Assembly: GCF_042654525.1 (NCBI RefSeq)
Contig: NZ_JBHSGP010000008.1
Location: 259,091 to 323,090, forward strand
Source: Geojedonia litorea
Lineage (GTDB): Bacteria > Bacteroidota > Bacteroidia > Flavobacteriales > Flavobacteriaceae
Reading direction: 5' to 3'
Length of the DNA: 64,000 nucleotides
Notes under the pieces: generated by a model
The model's database searches: none
What the model saw: only the letters and a program-made list of their open reading frames with translations
Told to the model about the DNA's origin: nothing
Position numbers and translations under genes: made by a program
Shown here: piece after piece, positions 43,068-51,946 of the stretch
Position numbering within the stretch: the first letter of the stretch is position 1
How the letters are laid out: each line of letters starts with the position of its first letter

Positions 43068-43628
43068 TTATAATTGTGCTGATGGCATTAATTTTTGTCT
43101 TAAACTATCTTTGGCTCTAGAAATCATAGTTCTACAATTGGCATAAGAAATGTTCATTATATCACAGATTTCATCATAATCATAACCTTCAATTAAATGT
43201 AATGTAAGACCAAGCTGATAATTTTCCTTTAATGATTTCATAGTCTCCATTATTTGTGCCGCTTTCACATAGGTGAATTCATAATTGGCTTCTGTATCAG
43301 AATCGTCTTCAACTTTGTACACAACATTATCTAAAGGAACTTCATTATATCTACCTTTTTTCTTGTAATGGTAGATGCTGTTATTTATTACAATTCGTTT
43401 TAACCAAGAACCAAAAGTTGAAACCTCTTTTAAACTATCAAGCTTTGTAAACGCTGTCAAAAACGAATCTTGCATGATATCTTCTGCTTCAAAACTGTCT
43501 TTTACAATTCTAAAAGCCGTATTATACATGGCATGGTAATACCTGTTGTAAACCTCAAGCTGTGCTTGTTGGTTCCCAAGTTTACAAAGCGCGATTAACT
43601 GCTCGATATTTTGATTGGTTAGTGTCAA
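43068..43628 (-). CDS. ECF-type RNA polymerase sigma factor
   Basis: This 186-residue sigma factor has region 2 (about 25-95, FEAEDIMQDSFLTAFTKLDSL and TFGSWLKRIVINNSIYHYKKK) and region 4 (about 130-180, LKENYQLGLTLHLIEGYDYDEICDIMNISYANCRTMISRAKDSLRQ). The start is TTG: no in-frame ATG lies upstream before a stop, and the next Met (residue 34) would cut into region 2. It leads an operon with the anti-sigma-like gene and two solenoid proteins. Confidence 0.9.
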   Translation of the reverse strand: MTLTNQNIEQLIALCKLGNQQAQLEVYNRYYHAMYNTAFRIVKDSFEAEDIMQDSFLTAFTKLDSLKEVSTFGSWLKRIVINNSIYHYKKKGRYNEVPLDNVVYKVEDDSDTEANYEFTYVKAAQIMETMKSLKENYQLGLTLHLIEGYDYDEICDIMNISYANCRTMISRAKDSLRQKLMPSAQL

Positions 43629-43857
43629 AAAACAAATGCTTTAGTATAAAGATGGCTAACTTTATAAATTGTTACACTTTGGCTAAAAAAAGTTTTTAGT
43701 TGTGACTTTATTAATGGCATAACTATTGAAATTACATAAAAGTAAACAACTTTATTGATTCTGTAAGCAACTGGTAATCAATAATAAATGTTTAATATTA
43801 ATTTATAAATGATAAATAATTCTGTAGTTTTAATGACAGAATGACCTAAATAAGTTT

Positions 43858-46308
43858 ATGGCAAAATCTAATTTTATAAGTTTTGACAGTTTGTCATTGC
43901 AGGAATTTGATGAAAATTCAGAGCTCATCCCTTTAATGACACCCGAAGATGAAGCAGAAATCAATAATGAATTACTACCCGAGTCGTTACCTATTTTACC
44001 ACTTCGTAATACCGTTTTGTTTCCAGGAGTAGTAATTCCTATTACTGCTGGCCGTGATAAGTCAATAAGACTGATTAATGATGCTAATAAAGGAAGTAAA
44101 GTCATTGGCGTTGTATCTCAAAAAGACGAAAACATTGAAGATCCAAGTGGTAAGGACATATTTACAACAGGTACTGTAGCTCGAATTCTGAAGGTATTAA
44201 AAATGCCAGATGGGAATACCACAATTATTATTCAGGGTAAAAAGCGATTCGAGATTAATAAAGTAATCGCTGAATCGCCTTATATTATGGCGACAGTAAA
44301 TGATATTGGTGAAGTTAAACCAGCGATAGATAATCAAGAGTTTTCGGCTATTATTGACTCCATTAAAGATTTGGCGCTTCAAATAATTAAGGACAGCCCA
44401 AATATCCCTACAGAAGCTTCGTTTGCGATTAAAAACATTGAAAGTAGTTCGTTTTTGGTGAATTTCGTTTCATCTAATATGAATCTTTCTGTTGAAGAAA
44501 AACAAAAACTACTTGAGATAAATGATTTAAAAGAGCGCGCTCTTGCAACTTTAAAGTATATGAATGTTGAGTTTCAGAAATTAGAACTCAAAAACGACAT
44601 TCAATCGAAAGTGCAAAGTGATATGAGTCAGCAACAGCGCGAATATTTCTTGCACCAGCAGATGAAAACTATTCAAGAAGAACTTGGTGGTGTTTCTTAT
44701 GATGAGGAAATAGAAGAAATGAAAGCGCGTGCTGAAGAAAAATTGTGGGATGATAAAGTTGAAGATCATTTTAATAAAGAAATTGCAAAACTTCAACGCA
44801 TGAACCCTCAAGTTGCAGAATATTCGATACAGCGCAACTATCTCGATTTGTTTTTAGACTTACCTTGGAACGAATACAGCAAGGATAAATTCGACCTTAA
44901 GCGAGCCATGCGTATATTAGATCGTGATCATTATGGTTTAGAGGATGTGAAGCGTCGAATTATTGAATATTTAGCAGTTCTAAAGCTTCGAAATGATATG
45001 AAGTCTCCAATACTCTGTTTTTATGGACCTCCAGGCGTTGGTAAAACGTCGCTAGGAAAATCTATTGCAGAGGCTTTGGGTCGCGAGTACGTGCGCATGT
45101 CTTTAGGTGGTTTACGTGATGAAGCTGAGATTAGGGGACATCGTAAAACCTATATTGGGGCAATGCCGGGTAGGATTCTACAAAGTTTAAAAAAGGCAGG
45201 GACTTCTAATCCAGTTTTTGTGTTAGATGAAATAGATAAATTATCTAATTCTCATCAAGGTGATCCGTCATCAGCCATGTTGGAAGTTTTGGATCCTGAA
45301 CAAAACAATGAATTTTATGATAACTTCCTAGAAATGGGATTTGATCTCTCAAAAGTGATGTTTATAGCAACTTCTAATAGCTTGAATACAATTCAGCCTG
45401 CATTGAGAGACCGAATGGAGATTATTAATGTAACAGGTTATACTATTGAGGAAAAGGTAGAAATTGCTAAACGTCATCTATTGCCAAAGCAGTTGAAAGA
45501 GCATGGTTTAGAGCCAAAGCATTTAAAAATCGCAAAACCACAGCTCGAAAAGATTGTTGAAGGATATACACGTGAATCTGGTGTTAGAGGATTAGAGAAA
45601 CAAATTGCTAAAATGGTGCGTCATGCAGCCAAGAATATAGCCATGGAAGAATCCTATAATCTCAAAGTCACAAATGATGATGTTATTGAAGTATTAGGCT
45701 CACCTAAATTGGAACGTGATAAATACGAAAATAATAATGTGGCAGGAGTTGTTACTGGGTTGGCTTGGACAAAGGTTGGGGGCGATATTCTATTTATTGA
45801 ATCTATTTTATCTAAAGGTAAAGGAAACCTTTCAGTTACCGGTAATTTAGGTAAGGTAATGAAAGAATCGGCAACAATTGCTATGGAATATATCAAGGCC
45901 AATGCTGACGAATTTGGTATTGCATCAGAAGTTTTTGAGAAATATAACGTTCATATTCATGTGCCAGAAGGTGCCACTCCAAAAGACGGACCAAGTGCAG
46001 GTGTAACAATGTTAACTTCATTGGTTTCTCTATTCACGCAAAGAAAGGTGAAAAATAGTTTAGCAATGACTGGTGAGATCACACTTCGAGGTAAAGTATT
46101 GCCCGTTGGTGGAATAAAAGAAAAGATTTTAGCCGCCAAACGTGCTAGAATAAAGGAAATTTTGCTTTGCGAAGAAAACAAACGAGATATTGAGGAAATT
46201 AAACCCGAATATCTAAAAGGGCTAAAGTTTCATTACGTGACCGATATGAGTGATGTTTTAAAATTGGCATTAACCAATCAAAAGGTTAAAAACGCCAAGA
46301 AATTATAA
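43858..46308 (+). CDS. lon: ATP-dependent protease Lon
   Basis: This 816-residue LonA protease degrades damaged and regulatory proteins in the cytoplasm. It has an N-terminal substrate-binding domain (about 40-245, LPILPLRNTVLFPGVVIPI), a coiled coil, an AAA+ ATPase domain with Walker A GPPGVGKT at 390-397, and the C-terminal protease domain with the catalytic dyad Ser713 (KDGPSAGVT) and Lys754 (VGGIKEKI). All are intact. It has its own downstream terminator. Confidence 0.95.
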   Translation: MAKSNFISFDSLSLQEFDENSELIPLMTPEDEAEINNELLPESLPILPLRNTVLFPGVVIPITAGRDKSIRLINDANKGSKVIGVVSQKDENIEDPSGKDIFTTGTVARILKVLKMPDGNTTIIIQGKKRFEINKVIAESPYIMATVNDIGEVKPAIDNQEFSAIIDSIKDLALQIIKDSPNIPTEASFAIKNIESSSFLVNFVSSNMNLSVEEKQKLLEINDLKERALATLKYMNVEFQKLELKNDIQSKVQSDMSQQQREYFLHQQMKTIQEELGGVSYDEEIEEMKARAEEKLWDDKVEDHFNKEIAKLQRMNPQVAEYSIQRNYLDLFLDLPWNEYSKDKFDLKRAMRILDRDHYGLEDVKRRIIEYLAVLKLRNDMKSPILCFYGPPGVGKTSLGKSIAEALGREYVRMSLGGLRDEAEIRGHRKTYIGAMPGRILQSLKKAGTSNPVFVLDEIDKLSNSHQGDPSSAMLEVLDPEQNNEFYDNFLEMGFDLSKVMFIATSNSLNTIQPALRDRMEIINVTGYTIEEKVEIAKRHLLPKQLKEHGLEPKHLKIAKPQLEKIVEGYTRESGVRGLEKQIAKMVRHAAKNIAMEESYNLKVTNDDVIEVLGSPKLERDKYENNNVAGVVTGLAWTKVGGDILFIESILSKGKGNLSVTGNLGKVMKESATIAMEYIKANADEFGIASEVFEKYNVHIHVPEGATPKDGPSAGVTMLTSLVSLFTQRKVKNSLAMTGEITLRGKVLPVGGIKEKILAAKRARIKEILLCEENKRDIEEIKPEYLKGLKFHYVTDMSDVLKLALTNQKVKNAKKL

Positions 46309-46313
46309 AAATA

Positions 46314-46340
46314 AACCCCAACAGCTAGTTGGGGTTTTTT
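46314..46340 (+). terminator. Intrinsic terminator of lon
   Basis: The stem AACCCCAAC (46314-46322) with GTTGGGGTT (46328-46336) and a T-run lie 5 bp after the lon stop codon. Confidence 0.88.
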
Positions 46341-46404
46341 GGTGCGTCAAAAATAAAACACCGATACCCTCGTTTTAAGATAGATTTATTTACTTTGCAA
46401 ACTT

Positions 46405-47424
46405 ATGCTAAAGAGGATTGCCACCATTATTTGTTTGACATTAACTACATTGGCTTTTGCGCAATTAGGTGGTGAATCCACATATCAATTTTTGAATTTA
46501 GTGTCTTCACCGCGACAGGCTGCGTTAGGAGGAAAGGTAGTCACAAATTACGACTACGACGTTACAGCTGGACTGTACAACCCTGCTTCTATTAATGTTG
46601 AAATGGACAATCAGTTGGCATTGAATTATTCCAGCTATCTTGGTGGGATAAGTTATGGCACGGCAGCGTATGCTTACACTTGGGATAGAAGAGTGCAAAC
46701 CTTTCATATTGGAATGACTTATATTAATTATGGAAGTTTTGATGGCTATGATCTCGACGGTAATTCAACAGGATCATTTACTGGTAATGAAGCCGCACTA
46801 TCTGTAGGATATGCTAAACAATTAGGGAGATCAGATTTTTATGGTGGCTTTAATGTAAAGCTCATTACATCAAAATTGGAGCAATATAATTCCATTGGAG
46901 GTGCCTTAGATTTAGGTCTGACATATATTGATGGTCGATCAGGATTTCAAGCAGCTTTAACAGTTAGAAATTTAGGAGCGCAATTTGTAACCTATGCAGG
47001 AACTAATGAAAAATTACCTTTAGAGGTCAATGTGGGACTGTCACAAACTTTAGAAAACGTTCCTATTCGCTGGCATTTAACATTTGAGAATTTACAAAAA
47101 TGGCCAATTGGGGTATCAAACCCCGCAAGAGCTACAACTGATTTAAATGGCAACCAAACACAGGAAAAAGTGGGATTTGTAAATGAAATATTTCGACACA
47201 CAATCATTGGGGCAGAATTATTTCCAGAAAAAGGCTTTAATGTAAGATTAGGTTTTAACTTTAGACGGTCAGAAGAATTAAGAATTTTAGAACAACGTAA
47301 TTTTTCAGGATTATCAGTGGGAATAGGATTAAAATTAAATAAAATGCGCTTTAGTTATACCCATGCCAGGTACTCAAGTGCTTCAAATGCCGGTTTTTTT
47401 GGCCTACAGTTAGATTTACAATAG
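46405..47424 (+). CDS. porQ: Type IX secretion system protein PorQ
   Basis: This 339-residue outer-membrane barrel has a signal peptide (to AFAQ, about 20) and the PorQ/PorV-like start GGESTYQFLNLVSSPRQAALGG, ending with a strand and FFGLQLDLQ. PorQ works with PorU, PorV and PorZ in the T9SS attachment complex at the cell surface. Its stop is 1 bp before the cmk ATG, so the two are co-transcribed. Confidence 0.9.
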   Translation: MLKRIATIICLTLTTLAFAQLGGESTYQFLNLVSSPRQAALGGKVVTNYDYDVTAGLYNPASINVEMDNQLALNYSSYLGGISYGTAAYAYTWDRRVQTFHIGMTYINYGSFDGYDLDGNSTGSFTGNEAALSVGYAKQLGRSDFYGGFNVKLITSKLEQYNSIGGALDLGLTYIDGRSGFQAALTVRNLGAQFVTYAGTNEKLPLEVNVGLSQTLENVPIRWHLTFENLQKWPIGVSNPARATTDLNGNQTQEKVGFVNEIFRHTIIGAELFPEKGFNVRLGFNFRRSEELRILEQRNFSGLSVGIGLKLNKMRFSYTHARYSSASNAGFFGLQLDLQ

Positions 47425-47425
47425 A

Positions 47426-48133
47426 ATGAATAAAATTACCATAGCCATTGATGGTTACTCTTCAACCGGTAAAAGTACGGTTGCTAAACAATTAGCCAAG
47501 GCATTAGGATATGTATATGTTGATACTGGTGCCATGTATAGAGCTGTCACTTTATTTTCTATGCAGAATAATTTAATTTCAGAGCATCACTTCAATAAGA
47601 ATGAATTGATTAGTCTACTTGACAAAGTAGAAGTTTCGTTTCAATTTAATGAAGCATTAGGATACGCAGAAGTGTATTTAAACGGAGCAAATGTTGAAAA
47701 CACCGTTAGATCCCTTGAAGTTTCTCAATTTGTAAGTCAGATCGCCGCAGTTTCAGAGGTACGACAGCAATTAGTCAAACAGCAGCAACAATTAGGAAAG
47801 AATAAAGGTGTGGTAATGGATGGTCGTGATATTGGCACTGTAGTCTTTCCAGATGCTGAATTAAAGGTTTTTATGACAGCCTCACCAGACACTAGGGCAG
47901 AGCGTCGTTACAAGGAGCTTTTAAACAAAGGTGAAGATATAAACTATGATGATGTTTTGGAAAATGTAAAGTCTAGAGATTATTTAGATTCCACAAGGGA
48001 AGACTCTCCTTTAATAAAGGCACATGACGCAATTGAGATTGATAATTCTAATTTGAGTTTAGAGCAGCAATTTCAAACTGTATTTAAGTTGGCAAAGGCT
48101 GCTATAGATATGAAAAATAAAAAAGCGACTTAA
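47426..48133 (+). CDS. cmk: Cytidylate kinase
   Basis: This 235-residue P-loop enzyme phosphorylates CMP and dCMP. It has Walker A GYSSTGKST at about 10-18, YVDTGAMYRA, the CMP-binding DGRDIGTVVFPDAELK, and the lid Arg-rich segment TRAERRYKELL. It lies 1 bp after porQ. Its stop codon falls in the loop of a terminator hairpin. Confidence 0.94.
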   Translation: MNKITIAIDGYSSTGKSTVAKQLAKALGYVYVDTGAMYRAVTLFSMQNNLISEHHFNKNELISLLDKVEVSFQFNEALGYAEVYLNGANVENTVRSLEVSQFVSQIAAVSEVRQQLVKQQQQLGKNKGVVMDGRDIGTVVFPDAELKVFMTASPDTRAERRYKELLNKGEDINYDDVLENVKSRDYLDSTREDSPLIKAHDAIEIDNSNLSLEQQFQTVFKLAKAAIDMKNKKAT

Positions 48134-48143
48134 TGTCGCTTTT
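48121..48143 (+). terminator. Intrinsic terminator overlapping the cmk stop
   Basis: The stem AGCGAC (48124-48129) with GTCGCT (48135-48140) has A- and T-runs on its sides, and the cmk TAA (48131-48133) is in the loop. Confidence 0.75.
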
Positions 48144-48158
48144 CTGTTGCAATATGTA

Positions 48159-48536
48159 TTACAAATTTGGTATGATAAGTTCCTGATCAGGATAAATTAA
48201 ATCTGGGTTTTTAAGAATATCACTGTTAGCTTGAAAAATTTTGTGATACTTCATGGCGTCTCCATAATAATGCTTTGCAATTTTTCCTAAAGTTTCACCA
48301 GATTTTACGGTGTGCCTGTGATAAACAGACTCATCCTCAACTTTAATATCTGCTTTAATATCTTTTGGGCTATCACCGCCAATAGTTTTAATTTTATCCC
48401 AAAGGATATTTTTTTCATATTGCGTTTTAGCAGTTCCTTTTATTTTCAAAATGCCATTTTCTTCTTGGACATCACCATTTTGAATGTTTAATTCTTGTCC
48501 TAAATCTAGTACACTTTGATATTTAGCCTTAACCAT
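48159..48536 (-). CDS. BON-LysM domain protein (YgaU/Kbp-like)
   Basis: This 125-residue protein has a BON-like domain (about 15-68, VQEENGILKIKGTAKTQYEKNILWDKI) and a C-terminal LysM domain (about 74-124, HTVKSGETLGKIAKHYYGDAMKYHKIFQANSD). There is no signal peptide. It matches the YgaU/Kbp family, a cytoplasmic K+-binding protein in E. coli. It lies on the strand opposite to cmk and rpsA. Confidence 0.87.
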   Translation of the reverse strand: MVKAKYQSVLDLGQELNIQNGDVQEENGILKIKGTAKTQYEKNILWDKIKTIGGDSPKDIKADIKVEDESVYHRHTVKSGETLGKIAKHYYGDAMKYHKIFQANSDILKNPDLIYPDQELIIPNL

Positions 48537-48664
48537 GGTATTTTCTTTTTTTTGGGTTATGAAGTAAATATATCTATTTCCTATAAAAATGTAAAGACTT
48601 TCAAACAGTACTTTTCAACAATTAATTTTACTCATTGTCAAAGAGTTAGGATGTTTAACTTTTT

Positions 48665-48695
48665 TTTGTTTTGTATTAATTAAATTGTATTTTTG
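48665..48695 (+). promoter_or_regulatory. Bacteroidota-type promoter for rpsA
   Basis: TTTG at 48665-48668 and TATTTTTG at 48688-48695 are 19 bp apart, matching the -33/-7 pattern. A start near 48700 gives a leader of about 117 nt. Confidence 0.65.
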
Positions 48696-48699
48696 CACT

Positions 48700-48797
48700 C
48701 CTTTTAGCGAAGCATAGGAAAGATAAAAGGATCAATAGAAAACTAAAAATAACACTTCTGTCTGTTATTCGTGTAAAATTTTCCTAGACAAACAGAA
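48700..48797 (+). promoter_or_regulatory. Structured rpsA leader with two hairpins
   Basis: Two inverted repeats lie in the rpsA 5' UTR: CCTTTTA (48700-48706) with TAAAAGG (48724-48730), and TTCTGTCTGTT (48756-48766) with AGACAAACAGAA (48786-48797). The second ends 20 nt before the ATG. It is a candidate site for S1 autoregulation; function is inference. Confidence 0.4.
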
Positions 48798-48817
48798 TAC
48801 AAATTAATTATCAGCAT

Positions 48818-50695
48818 ATGGCTGAAAAAGCAAAACAAGCTGAAGTTGAAGCAACTGAAGCAGTAGAAACAGTAGAAGCTGTTGAAACTAACGAAACAGT
48901 AGAAACTGTTGAAGCTACAGAAGTATCTGCAGCTCAAGCAAACCCTGACAAATTCTTAAAAGAATTCAACTGGCACAATTACGAAGAAGGAATTGACCAA
49001 GTGGATGACAAACAATTAAAAGAGTTTGAAAAATTAGTATCCGAAAATTTTGTGGACACTTTAGATGACGAAGTTGTTGAAGGTGAAGTTATTCATATTA
49101 CAGATCGTGATGCTATTATCGACATCAATGCAAAATCTGAAGGTGTAGTTTCACTTAATGAGTTTCGTTACAACCCAAATTTAAAAGTTGGTGACAAAGT
49201 AGAAGTATTAATTGATGTACGTGAAGATGCTACAGGGCAATTGGTGTTATCTCACCGTAAAGCTCGTGTTATCAAAGCATGGGATCGTGTAAACAATGCA
49301 CATGATACAGGTGAAATTGTAAACGGTTTTGTAAAATGCAGAACTAAAGGTGGTATGATCGTTGACGTTTTTGGAATTGAAGCGTTCTTACCAGGTTCTC
49401 AAATTGATGTAAAACCAATTAGAGATTACGATCAGTATGTAAACAAAACAATGGAATTTAAAGTTGTGAAAATCAACCATGAGTTCAAAAACATTGTAGT
49501 GTCTCATAAAGCACTTATTGAGGCTGATATTGAAGAACAGAAAAAAGAAATCATTGGTCAATTAGAAAAAGGTCAAGTATTAGAAGGTGTTGTTAAAAAC
49601 ATAACTTCTTACGGTGTCTTTATTGATTTAGGTGGTGTTGATGGATTAATTCATATCACAGACTTGTCTTGGTCTCGTATCAACCATCCAAATGAAATTG
49701 TAGAATTAGACCAAAAATTAAACGTTGTAATCCTTGATTTTGATGAAGATAAATCAAGAATCCAATTAGGATTGAAGCAATTAAGCAAGCATCCTTGGGA
49801 AGCTTTAGCTGACGATGTTAAAGTTGGTGACAAAGTAAAAGGCAAAGTAGTTGTTATTGCAGATTACGGTGCATTTATTGAAGTAGTTGATGGTGTTGAA
49901 GGATTAGTTCACGTAAGTGAAATGTCTTGGTCAACGCATTTACGTTCAGCTCAAGATTTTGTTAACGTTGGAGATGAAATCGAAGCTGTTATCTTAACAT
50001 TAGATAGAGAAGATCGTAAAATGTCTCTTGGTATTAAGCAATTAACTCCAGATCCATGGACTGACATTACTACTAAATACCCAGTTGGATCAAACCACAC
50101 AGGTATTGTACGAAACTTTACAAACTTTGGTGTATTTGTTGAATTGGAAGAAGGTATTGACGGATTAATTTATATCTCTGATTTATCTTGGACTAAGAAA
50201 ATAAAGCATCCAAGTGAGTTCTGTAATGTAGGTGACAATTTAGACGTTGTAGTTTTAGAATTAGATGTAGAAGGACGTAAATTAAGTTTAGGTCACAAAC
50301 AAACTACAGATAATCCTTGGGACAAATACGAAACTGAATTTGCATTAGGAACTGTTCACACCGCTGAAATTTCTGAATTGGTAGATAAAGGTGCAACTAT
50401 TGAGTTTAACGAAGATATCGTTGCTTTCGTACCTGCACGTCATTTAGAAAAAGAAGATGGTAAGAAACTTAAAAAAGGAGATTCTGCAGAGTTTAAAATT
50501 ATTGAATTCAATAAAGAATTTAAACGTGTAGTTGCATCTCATACAGCGATCTTTAAAGAAGAGGAAATAGCTAATGTAAAAGCTGCTGCTGCAAAAGCAG
50601 AAGCGCAAGCTGCAGAAGCAAAACCAACTTTAGGTGATGCTAACGATCAGTTACAAGCACTTAAAGATAAAATGGAAAAGAAAGCTAAAAAGTAA
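48818..50695 (+). CDS. rpsA: 30S ribosomal protein S1
   Basis: This 625-residue protein binds mRNA on the 30S subunit. It has six S1 (OB-fold) domains, recognisable by repeats such as GxVxxIxxYGxFIDLGGVDGLIHITDLSW, starting near residue 80. The N-terminus is an acidic, Glu/Val/Thr-rich low-complexity stretch (residues 6-40), and the C-terminus is an Ala/Lys-rich helix ending MEKKAKK. It has its own promoter and terminator. Codon use is biased as for a highly expressed gene (for example GGT and GTT). Confidence 0.95.
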   Translation: MAEKAKQAEVEATEAVETVEAVETNETVETVEATEVSAAQANPDKFLKEFNWHNYEEGIDQVDDKQLKEFEKLVSENFVDTLDDEVVEGEVIHITDRDAIIDINAKSEGVVSLNEFRYNPNLKVGDKVEVLIDVREDATGQLVLSHRKARVIKAWDRVNNAHDTGEIVNGFVKCRTKGGMIVDVFGIEAFLPGSQIDVKPIRDYDQYVNKTMEFKVVKINHEFKNIVVSHKALIEADIEEQKKEIIGQLEKGQVLEGVVKNITSYGVFIDLGGVDGLIHITDLSWSRINHPNEIVELDQKLNVVILDFDEDKSRIQLGLKQLSKHPWEALADDVKVGDKVKGKVVVIADYGAFIEVVDGVEGLVHVSEMSWSTHLRSAQDFVNVGDEIEAVILTLDREDRKMSLGIKQLTPDPWTDITTKYPVGSNHTGIVRNFTNFGVFVELEEGIDGLIYISDLSWTKKIKHPSEFCNVGDNLDVVVLELDVEGRKLSLGHKQTTDNPWDKYETEFALGTVHTAEISELVDKGATIEFNEDIVAFVPARHLEKEDGKKLKKGDSAEFKIIEFNKEFKRVVASHTAIFKEEEIANVKAAAAKAEAQAAEAKPTLGDANDQLQALKDKMEKKAKK

Positions 50696-50714
50696 TCTTT
50701 TTTAATATTCATAG

Positions 50715-50748
50715 AAAAAGCCTTCAATTTTTTGAAGGCTTTTTTTTT
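50715..50748 (+). terminator. Intrinsic terminator of rpsA
   Basis: The stem AAAAAGCCTTCAA (50715-50727) with TTGAAGGCTTTTT (50732-50744) and a long T-run lie 20 bp past the rpsA stop. Confidence 0.9.
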
Positions 50749-51061
50749 CAAATATATTAGTTTCTTTCGTCATGTTAATTTATAAGATTTTGGAATTGAG
50801 GCCCTTATAAAATGTTAAAAAATAATGTATTTTATAGATTTTAGCTGAATAAAGTTGGGGTAATACATTAAAAAATATATATTATAAAGCAATGAATTAA
50901 ATATATTTAGGTATGTTATATTATGATTAAATAATTAACATTAAATGGCATAAAACTTAAAGAATAATATTTTCATAATTCGATCAGAGTTCTTGAATTA
51001 TAAAAACTAACCTGCCTCACAAGATATAATTAGTTTTTTTATTAACCCTAAATCTTAAATT
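50749..51061. other. AT-rich intergenic region, 313 bp, with a leader hairpin
   Basis: No coding frame is supported. Near its right end AAAAACTAA (51002-51010) pairs with TTAGTTTTT (51030-51038) across a 19-nt loop and is followed by T's, 24 bp before the next ATG. This looks like a terminator or attenuator in the leader of the next gene. Confidence 0.5.
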
Positions 51062-51832
51062 ATGAAAAAAATTACTTTTTTACTTTCTTTTATTAGTTTT
51101 ACCATGTTCATTTTTGCTCAAGATGGAGATGAACTAAATACTGCTATTTTATGTGTAGATAATAACCCGGTTTTAGCATCTGATGTTGCAACTTCAACAG
51201 CATCAACAATTGGAGCTCCTAATTGTGGATCTGAAACCGATGATGCCTTTTATTTTAATACTATATCAACAGGAGATAATAAGATAATTCTCTCTATGGA
51301 GACTTCTGTAGCTGTAGTTACTACAGTTAATTATCAAATTTTAAGGGCGCCTAATGGCGATACGAATAATTTAGAGGAGGTATTTTGCGGATCTTATAAT
51401 GTTATTGCTGGAGCTCCTCCAATAACACCTCCTGGTGGAAGTTTTAGTTATGAAATTACATCTAATATAAATGATGGAGATGAGTTTTATTTACGTGTTT
51501 ACAAGCCAAGCGGATTAACAGGAACAGCTTTGCAAACGTTATTTAATAATACCACAATAGAAATGACTAGTGAGTTTGATGGCACTCTAGCAATTGATGA
51601 AAATAACTATTCAAAATTTTCACTATTGGTTCGTGAGAGTGAGCTTAAAATCATGAATAACAATACGTATAAATTCTTTCAAATATATAATTTGACAGGG
51701 AAATTAATTACGAGTGATGAACATGATGAACCTTTATCACAAATAAATATCTCACTTATAAAACAAGGACTTTATGTATTAGTACTTTCAAATGGAGTAA
51801 GCCAAAATGCTTTGAAGTTTGTAAAGAGATAA
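51062..51832 (+). CDS. Secreted protein with T9SS type A sorting tail
   Basis: This 256-residue protein has a signal peptide (to FIFAQ, about 20) and a beta-sandwich middle with two cysteines (CVDNN, APNCGSETDDAFYFN), followed by a C-terminal domain of the type A (Por_Secre_tail) pattern (about 185-256): QIYNLTGKLITS, INISLIKQGLYVLVLSNG and the terminal KFVKR. It should be exported by the T9SS and anchored on the surface. The cargo function is unknown. Confidence 0.8.
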   Translation: MKKITFLLSFISFTMFIFAQDGDELNTAILCVDNNPVLASDVATSTASTIGAPNCGSETDDAFYFNTISTGDNKIILSMETSVAVVTTVNYQILRAPNGDTNNLEEVFCGSYNVIAGAPPITPPGGSFSYEITSNINDGDEFYLRVYKPSGLTGTALQTLFNNTTIEMTSEFDGTLAIDENNYSKFSLLVRESELKIMNNNTYKFFQIYNLTGKLITSDEHDEPLSQINISLIKQGLYVLVLSNGVSQNALKFVKR

Positions 51833-51852
51833 TAATATAGTAAATATATCGG

Positions 51853-51880
51853 AGCCTCTTATTTTTGAGAGGCTTTTTTT
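51853..51880 (+). terminator. Intrinsic terminator
   Basis: The stem AGCCTCT (51853-51859) with AGAGGCT (51868-51874) and a seven-T run lie 20 bp after the T9SS cargo gene. Confidence 0.88.
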
Positions 51881-51897
51881 ATTGATATATAAAACCA

Positions 51898-51928
51898 TTG
51901 CAAACCCTAATTTTTTAGCTTAACTTTG
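51898..51928 (+). promoter_or_regulatory. Bacteroidota-type promoter for pyrR
   Basis: TTG at 51898-51900 and TAACTTTG at 51921-51928 are separated by 20 bp, the same pattern as the zapA promoter. Transcription should begin near 51934, only about 20 nt before the pyrR ATG. Confidence 0.72.
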
Positions 51929-51932
51929 TCAA

Positions 51933-51946
51933 CCAAATACGTTTGG
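51933..51946 (+). promoter_or_regulatory. Inverted repeat at the pyrR transcription start
   Basis: CCAAA-TACG-TTTGG is a perfect 5-bp inverted repeat that begins at the predicted transcription start and ends 7 bp before the ATG. It could be an operator or a 5'-terminal mRNA hairpin; its function is unproven. Confidence 0.4.
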
